Origin: HKST-UBA178 sp965223815
Lineage (GTDB): Bacteria > Pseudomonadota > Gammaproteobacteria > Chromatiales > Chromatiaceae
Assembly: GCA_965223815.1 (NCBI GenBank)
Contig: OZ245019.1
Span: 4,712,001-4,776,000, forward strand
Direction of reading: 5' to 3'
Length of the DNA: 64,000 bases
The notes beneath the pieces were generated by a model that was not told the origin of the DNA, did no database searches, and saw only the letters and a program-made list of their open reading frames with translations. Shown here in pieces: positions 59,866-64,000 of the stretch. Every line of letters starts with the position of its first letter. The stretch's first letter is position 1. The translations under genes were made by a program, and so were the position numbers.

Positions 59866-60408
59866 TCAGCGCACTCTCTCAAAGCGGATATTATCCTGAG
59901 CACTAATCGCCATAGGAACAACCATAAAAACCATACCAGCAGCTGTTCCGGTTGACCGATACTTACCATGCCCCTCTTCATCAAGGCCTAGTGTAATATT
60001 TTCATAGTACAGCCCAAGCATTGGCTCTCCAGACTTCAATCCTGCCACACCTCCCTCTCTGTTTATGGTTATCCGACCATTGTCGATAATGAAATCCTTT
60101 CCAGCTTCAAAAACACCGTTTCTTTCTATAACTCCTTTTTGAAGCGCTTTAACTTCTACTTTTCTATCATCTAGTTTTCTAATTTTAATAGTATCAATAT
60201 CCTCATGCTTTAGGCTTTTATCGGCAGGCCAGATAATTTTCGACAAATAGATGATTGGTCCGCTTTTCCCACTATCTCCCTTATTACGGTATGCACCTTG
60301 TAGATCTTCTACACTCCTTATGTGCCCAAATTCTTCAGCATTATTGGGACCACTAGAAGCGCAGGCGGTTAATACATATACAAATAAAATTACGATTACA
60401 TTTTTCAT
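59866..60408 (-). CDS. lipoprotein, cassette gene
   Basis: A 180-residue lipoprotein (MKNVIVILFVYVLTACASSG, lipobox LTAC). The mature part is beta-rich (IDTIKIRKLDDRKVEVKALQ, DFIIDNGRITINREGGVAGL) with a late hydrophobic stretch (GTAAGMVFMVVPMAISAQDN). Start at 60408 or 60414. Unknown function. Confidence 0.72.
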   Translation of the reverse strand: MKNVIVILFVYVLTACASSGPNNAEEFGHIRSVEDLQGAYRNKGDSGKSGPIIYLSKIIWPADKSLKHEDIDTIKIRKLDDRKVEVKALQKGVIERNGVFEAGKDFIIDNGRITINREGGVAGLKSGEPMLGLYYENITLGLDEEGHGKYRSTGTAAGMVFMVVPMAISAQDNIRFERVR

Positions 60409-60422
60409 GTCCATGTGAGCGC

Positions 60423-60509
60423 TAACGCTTTGGGTAAGGGGCGGATGGCGAAGCCAGACGTCCCGCGCAGGGCCGAAGGCCCGGAGCGAACTTGACCCAC
60501 TGGTTAGAT
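60423..60509 (-). other. attC of recurrent cassette copy 5
   Basis: Same sequence type as 39933-40019. Confidence 0.92.
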
Positions 60510-60521
60510 GGCCGGTGTTTA

Positions 60522-61329
60522 GGGCCTGTTAACACTAATTTTGATAAAATCATCGGATGAAAATCACATCCGAAGAATTCAAACTCATCAAAGAATTGCT
60601 GCCAAAACAAAGGGGTAATGTCACCGTATCGAACCTGCACGTGCTTAACGCAGTTTTGTATGTAGCGGAACAAGGCTGCAAATGGCGGGCGTTACCGAAG
60701 AAATTCGGCAACTGGCACACGATTTATACGCGAATGAACCGATGGGCCAAGCAAGGTGTTTTGGATGATGTCTTCTCGGAGCTGCAAGCCAACGACATCA
60801 TCAACATTCAGGTTGAGCATGTTTCAGTAGACAGCACCGCCGTGAAAGTGCATCCAGACGGTACGGGCGCGTTAAAAAAAACGGCCCGCAAGCGATCGGT
60901 AAATCGCGAGCCGGATGGACAACTAAGATTCATATGGTAGCGGCGAATGAAAGGACCGCGGTTACGTTCTCGCTGTCGCCCGGTCAGGCGGGCGATGCGC
61001 CGGAAGGCAGAAAACTATTGAAATCCCTTGAGAATCAAGGTTGGGAAGGAACTCACGTGATCATGGACCGAGCCTACGAAGGCGACGAGACACTACAGTT
61101 GGTGCTGGACCTGGAAATGATTCCGGTAGTGCCTCCCAAGAGCAACCGTCTGACAAAATGGGACTATGACAAAGCGTTGTACAAAAAGCGCAATGAGGTC
61201 GAACGCCTCTTTCGACGGCTAAAAGGTTTTCGCCGAATCTTTTCCCGTTTCGATAAGTTGGATGTTGTCTTCTTGTTCTTTATTAACTTCGCGTTGATTA
61301 CCGATACGCTGATTAGTGTTAACAGGCCC
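60522..61329 (+). mobile_element. IS5-family (IS427-like) element (808 bp)
   Basis: Perfect ends GGGCCTGTTAACACTAAT and its inverse; TA duplicated on both sides, as shown by the uninterrupted copy 2 (GTGTTTAGTAG). Confidence 0.92.
60557..60940 (+). CDS. IS427-type transposase, upstream frame
   Basis: A 127-residue frame with the DUF4096 N-terminal domain (LYVAEQGCKWRALPKKFGNW) and the first catalytic aspartate (EHVSVDSTAVKVHPDG). The run of eight As at 60873-60880 (GTTAAAAAAAACGG) lets a -1 shift continue as NGPQAIGKSRAGWTTKIHMV into the next frame, the usual way IS427-group transposases are made. Confidence 0.88.
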   Translation: MKITSEEFKLIKELLPKQRGNVTVSNLHVLNAVLYVAEQGCKWRALPKKFGNWHTIYTRMNRWAKQGVLDDVFSELQANDIINIQVEHVSVDSTAVKVHPDGTGALKKTARKRSVNREPDGQLRFIW

Positions 61330-61332
61330 TAG
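60934..61332 (+). CDS. IS427-type transposase, downstream frame
   Basis: A 132-residue frame holding the rest of the DDE core: D in GTHVIMDRAYEGDETL and E in KKRNEVERLFRRLKGFRRIF. It is expected as the C-terminal part of a -1 frameshift fusion. The last codons reach the inverted repeat. Confidence 0.88.
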   Translation: MVAANERTAVTFSLSPGQAGDAPEGRKLLKSLENQGWEGTHVIMDRAYEGDETLQLVLDLEMIPVVPPKSNRLTKWDYDKALYKKRNEVERLFRRLKGFRRIFSRFDKLDVVFLFFINFALITDTLISVNRP

Positions 61333-61628
61333 TAGACCACGATGGGTCAATACCGCAATCATGAGGCAACTCTTTGTTCATTCTTTTGCACTTCTTTGAA
61401 TGAGCGCCAGAGATACTACCTTCTGGCGCAGATTTTCTTTACCTTAACTCAGCTAGTGCTTCCCCACAATGACAGCACCGTAAACACTTTTGTAACTGCC
61501 GGCACGTTGAATTTTCTTATTGGCAACTACCTTTCTATTACCAAGAACACCTCTATTCGGCTTCTCGAAAATTATTGCAATTAACACCAAACCTGCGTGC
61601 ACCTAAACAGGAATGCTTTTTGGCCATA

Positions 61629-61700
61629 TAACGACTTAAATAACCGGCGCGCATTTGCGCGTCCGGCGCCGAAGGCGCGAAGTTGATTTATTTGTTAGCT
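61629..61700 (-). other. attC
   Basis: TAACGACTTAAATAACCGGC ... GAAGTTGATTTATTTGTTAG; GTCCGGCGCCGAAGGCGC loop. Confidence 0.9.
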
Positions 61701-62101
61701 TAATCATCTAGATTTTTGTTAAAAATTGTGCGGCCAATTAGTAAAGCCCCCATCATTTGAAGTGACAACAATAGAGCAGTCACCATTGAGAGGAGAATGG
61801 AAAATATCCAATTTAATTCCTGTCCAATTCTAAAATTTGCCAACGCAATGACAAACGCGAGAATTGAAGTATATCCAAATGAGTAAGCATAAAGCCGGTA
61901 AACACCCTTTCCATCACTCGCAAATACCAAAGGGCCATACTTCTTTCTATATTTGCTTCCCAAATATACTGCTCCACCCATCCAAGTAAGGGCTATTAAG
62001 TAGATCCCTCCTTCAATTTGATTCATAGAAAATGATGCAGCTATGACGACGATTGAGAAAAGTATTACCGGAATACTGCATTTTAGACCATCTATAATCA
62101 T
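61700..62101 (-). CDS. small membrane protein, cassette gene
   Basis: A 133-residue protein with four spans (SIPVILFSIVVIAASFSMNQ, GGIYLIALTWMGGAVYLG, AYSFGYTSILAFVIALANF, WIFSILLSMVTALLLSLQMM). Marked AT-rich codon use compared with the core genes. Unknown function. Confidence 0.7.
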   Translation of the reverse strand: MIIDGLKCSIPVILFSIVVIAASFSMNQIEGGIYLIALTWMGGAVYLGSKYRKKYGPLVFASDGKGVYRLYAYSFGYTSILAFVIALANFRIGQELNWIFSILLSMVTALLLSLQMMGALLIGRTIFNKNLDD

Positions 62102-62111
62102 TTCCTAAAGC

Positions 62112-62170
62112 TAACGCTTACCATCAGCGGCGCGCGCCTTTGGCGTGTCCGTTGGATGGTCTTGTTAGGG
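62112..62170 (-). other. attC
   Basis: TAACGCTTACCATCAGCGGC ... GTCCGTTGGATGGTCTTGTTAGG. Confidence 0.92.
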
Positions 62171-62927
62171 CTTTTACATCCCCGACGTTGTTAAGTTCAG
62201 ATGTGTCTTCAATAAGAGGGGTATAAACATTATTCCCATTTTCGTACGAATACTTGCCCGCTATACATACCAACCATCCATCAAGAGACTCGTTTTCCTC
62301 TACAGGTATGCCTATTTTATTATCTACCCACAAACCTTTTAGATTAAGACTCGCTTCTTTTCCGTTCTTACCAACAAAATCATGGTGGATTTTAAACATA
62401 ATACCATCTTTGCTTTTTGCTACTTCTCCCGTTAGTGACCAAGGGCCGCCAATGATCATATGATCTCCGGGATTTATCTGAACCCTTGTATCTTCTTCGC
62501 TAGAAATATCAATTTTCTCTACGGACTCTACATCATTAGGGCCGCCTTTAGTTCCAAAACCGAGAAAGAAAAGTGGCCTAACAGCATAACTTTGAATAAT
62601 GGCAAATGTATCTTTTACTATTCCATAACATTCTTGAGAGGTTTTTTTCCCAGTGTGATCAATGCCGCTCCATAATGTTGCAACCCCTGGTATTGAATAT
62701 ATCTTTGCCCTTCCTTTTTTAGTTTCAAATGACATAAGTGATTCTCTACCAGAAACATAGTATTCGAATGTAGATCCCTTTCCATTCTTTGAATCTGAAA
62801 AGGTGACTTCGAACTTAGAGAAGCCTGACCACATCGATGAATAGGTACAGCTATCAAGTGTAGAACAGTCATCCGCCCATACATATGTTGGAATTAGCAG
62901 ATAGATTAAAAATAGCCTCTTCTTCAT
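62124..62927 (-). CDS. exported protein with attC-encoded C-terminus
   Basis: A 267-residue secreted protein (signal peptide MKKRLFLIYLLIPTYVWADD). Beta-rich mature part with QECYGIVKDTFAIIQSYAVR, INPGDHMIIGGPWSLTGEVA and DGWLVCIAGKYSYENGNN. The final ~14 residues (RPSNGHAKGARR) are read from the attC itself, with the stop near the R' side. Function unknown. Confidence 0.75.
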   Translation of the reverse strand: MKKRLFLIYLLIPTYVWADDCSTLDSCTYSSMWSGFSKFEVTFSDSKNGKGSTFEYYVSGRESLMSFETKKGRAKIYSIPGVATLWSGIDHTGKKTSQECYGIVKDTFAIIQSYAVRPLFFLGFGTKGGPNDVESVEKIDISSEEDTRVQINPGDHMIIGGPWSLTGEVAKSKDGIMFKIHHDFVGKNGKEASLNLKGLWVDNKIGIPVEENESLDGWLVCIAGKYSYENGNNVYTPLIEDTSELNNVGDVKALTRPSNGHAKGARR

Positions 62928-62938
62928 CTTTGTAGCCC

Positions 62939-63025
62939 TAACGCTTTGGGTAAGGGGCGGATGGCGAAGCCAGACGTCCCGCGCAGGGCCGAAGGCCCGG
63001 AGCGAACTTGACCCGCTTGTTAGCC
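62939..63025 (-). other. attC, recurrent-cassette type on a gene cassette
   Basis: Identical over ~75 bp to 63548-63623 but ends CCCGCTTGTTAGCC and belongs to the gene at 63020-63535. Confidence 0.92.
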
Positions 63026-63535
63026 TTCATCATCCCACGTCTGTGTCGCCAAGTAGCGGTCATACTCTGGCAAAACAGATGATACTGCACCCCTGCCCTC
63101 AAACGTTAGATAAATTACCGAATGCGAAGAGGCGAGCAAATACTGAATGAAGTGCTTTTTTGCACCAAATAGGCTCGACTCCTCCGATGCCATCGAGTAG
63201 CCTGCCTTTCCCGCATGAACCGGAAACTTCGATAGTTCTCGCACAACCTGCTGCCCATCCTTCGTACCCGAATATTCTAAACGTTCAAGCATACCGAGTA
63301 CGTTATCTTCTGCAGATGTAACGGTTGCATCCGGCTTCAACCGCAGAATGGTGACGAGGAGTTTTTCCCCATTAGGACCATAACCCTCAATCGGCATTTT
63401 GGACCCATCAAACTGCCACGATCCCGGCAGCTCAATGTGCAGCGGCGACAAGTAGAGTACGCCGATGCCCTGACCAAATACAGTGACACAAGTGGCGAAT
63501 GAAAAGATTGTTATGAAGAGCTTTTTCGTTATCAT
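63020..63535 (-). CDS. exported hypothetical protein
   Basis: A 171-residue secreted protein (MITKKLFITIFSFATCVTVF, cleavage near FGQ). The mature part (IELPGSWQFDGSKMPIEGYG, FIQYLLASSHSVIYLTFEGR) looks like a small mixed alpha/beta domain seen in exported proteins that follow a PGSW motif. ATG at 63535; the longer frame reads through attC. Stop within the attC R'' box. Confidence 0.72.
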   Translation of the reverse strand: MITKKLFITIFSFATCVTVFGQGIGVLYLSPLHIELPGSWQFDGSKMPIEGYGPNGEKLLVTILRLKPDATVTSAEDNVLGMLERLEYSGTKDGQQVVRELSKFPVHAGKAGYSMASEESSLFGAKKHFIQYLLASSHSVIYLTFEGRGAVSSVLPEYDRYLATQTWDDEG

Positions 63536-63547
63536 TCTTTTGTAGGC

Positions 63548-63634
63548 TAACGCTTTGGGTAAGGGGCGGATGGCGAAGCCAGACGTCCCGCGCAGGGCCG
63601 AAGGCCCGGAGCGAACTTGACCCACTGGTTAGAT
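63548..63634 (-). other. attC of recurrent cassette copy 6
   Basis: Same sequence type as 39933-40019. Confidence 0.92.
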
Positions 63635-63942
63635 GGCCGGTGTTTAGTAGACCACGATGGGTCAATACCGCAATGATGAGACAACCCTGTTTTCATTCTT
63701 TTGCACTTCTTTGAATGAGCGCCAGAGATACTATCTTCGACGCAGTTTTTCTTTACCTTAACTCAGCTAGTGCTTCCCCACAATAACAGCACCGTCAACA
63801 CTTTTGTAACTGCCGGCACGTTGAATTCTCGTATTGGCAACTATCTTTCTATTACCAAGAACACCACTATTCGGTTCTCGGAAAATGATTGCTATTAACA
63901 CCAAACCTGTGAGCACCTACACCGGAATGCTTTTTGGCCATA
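63635..63942 (-). repeat. recurrent gene-less cassette, copy 6
   Basis: Body as in the other copies, with the minus-strand start frame MAKKHSGVGAHRFGVNSNHF. Confidence 0.92.
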
Positions 63943-64000
63943 TAACGCTTTGGGTAAGGGGCCGCAGCGAAGCGGAGGTCCCAGCGACCGCAGGGAGCGA
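63943..64000 (-). other. attC, truncated by the window edge
   Basis: TAACGCTTTGGGTAAGGGGC with the CGCAGCGAAGCGGAGG variant, as at 53477; continues beyond the window. Confidence 0.88.

Larger units (their letters stand above)
60510..61628 (-). repeat. recurrent gene-less cassette, copy 5 (interrupted by IS)
   Basis: 60510-60521 plus 61330-61628, nearly identical to copy 2. An IS5/IS427-like element sits between. Confidence 0.92.
28559..64000 (-). mobile_element. chromosomal integron cassette array (distal part)
   Basis: About 33 attC or attC-like sites of 50-130 bp, each starting (plus strand) TAACG and ending GTTAG/GTTAT with imperfect inverted arms, separate single small genes read leftward. 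This is the structure of a sedentary chromosomal integron. Cassette genes read away from attI, so attI and intI should lie beyond 64,000. No integrase or attI is in the window. The left end, near the tRNA-borne element, is the oldest part and has the most degenerate attC sites. Twelve or so insertion events by IS elements interrupt it. Confidence 0.92.

Noticed and set aside
60423..60673. Frames reading through attC sites (for example 58418-58957 and 63020-63625 long starts).
   Set aside because: The shared N-terminal residues GQVRSGPSALRGTSG are translated attC; the genes start further in, after a signal or first membrane span.
28559..64000. Regularly spaced similar repeats could suggest a CRISPR array.
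   Set aside because: Repeats are 50-130 bp, variable, palindromic and separated by genes; they have integron R'/R'' boxes, and no cas genes are present.
28444..64000. Search for an integron integrase (IntI) gene in the array.
   Set aside because: The only tyrosine recombinase in the window is the phage-type integrase at 26963-28210, which belongs to the tRNA-integrated element and lacks the IntI-specific context.

Overview
The window looks like a gammaproteobacterial chromosome. Its left 10.7 kb is ordinary core genome: an acyl-CoA synthetase and a mesaconyl-CoA hydratase, an acetyl-CoA hydrolase/transferase fused to a GNAT domain, tsaD divergent from rpsU, then yqeY, dnaG, rpoD and a tRNA with a CAT anticodon (most like tRNA-Ile2). 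The rpsU-dnaG-rpoD order is the classical macromolecular synthesis operon. The host cannot be named from sequence alone. The mesaconyl-CoA hydratase and a PEP-CTERM protein would fit an environmental, possibly sulfur-oxidising, marine lineage, but that is inference.

From 10,636 to 28,443 an integrative element of 17.8 kb sits in the tRNA 3' half, bounded by a 48-bp direct repeat. A leftward series of genes runs from a tyrosine integrase through an AlpA-like regulator, a TOPRIM protein, a primase-helicase, a chain of small overlapping genes, an HK97 gp10-like protein and both terminase subunits. No portal, capsid or tail genes are visible, so it resembles a phage satellite or a reduced prophage. 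The series includes an AccB/BCCP-like protein lacking the biotin-accepting lysine and an M41-like HEAGH protein. The left end carries cargo: a c-type cytochrome, three membrane proteins, a TIR-domain pseudogene and duplicated debris.

From about 28,560 to the right edge the DNA is a chromosomal integron cassette array. Some 33 attC or attC-like sites separate small, mostly leftward-reading, AT-richer genes: lipoproteins, small membrane proteins, GNAT, RidA, cupin, alpha/beta hydrolase, glutaredoxin and a rightward VapBC module. Cassette orientation predicts attI/intI to the right of 64,000; no integrase gene is in the window. A roughly 390-bp cassette with no convincing gene occurs six times.

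The array is heavily invaded by insertion sequences: two shortened IS1182-like elements at the same attC position, IS3 split by IS110, IS4, three IS256, IS21, an IS110-family element in an attC, and an IS5/IS427-like element. Target duplications allow several interrupted cassette genes to be reconstructed. The main candidates for something new are the lysine-less BCCP of the satellite and the recurrent gene-less cassette.
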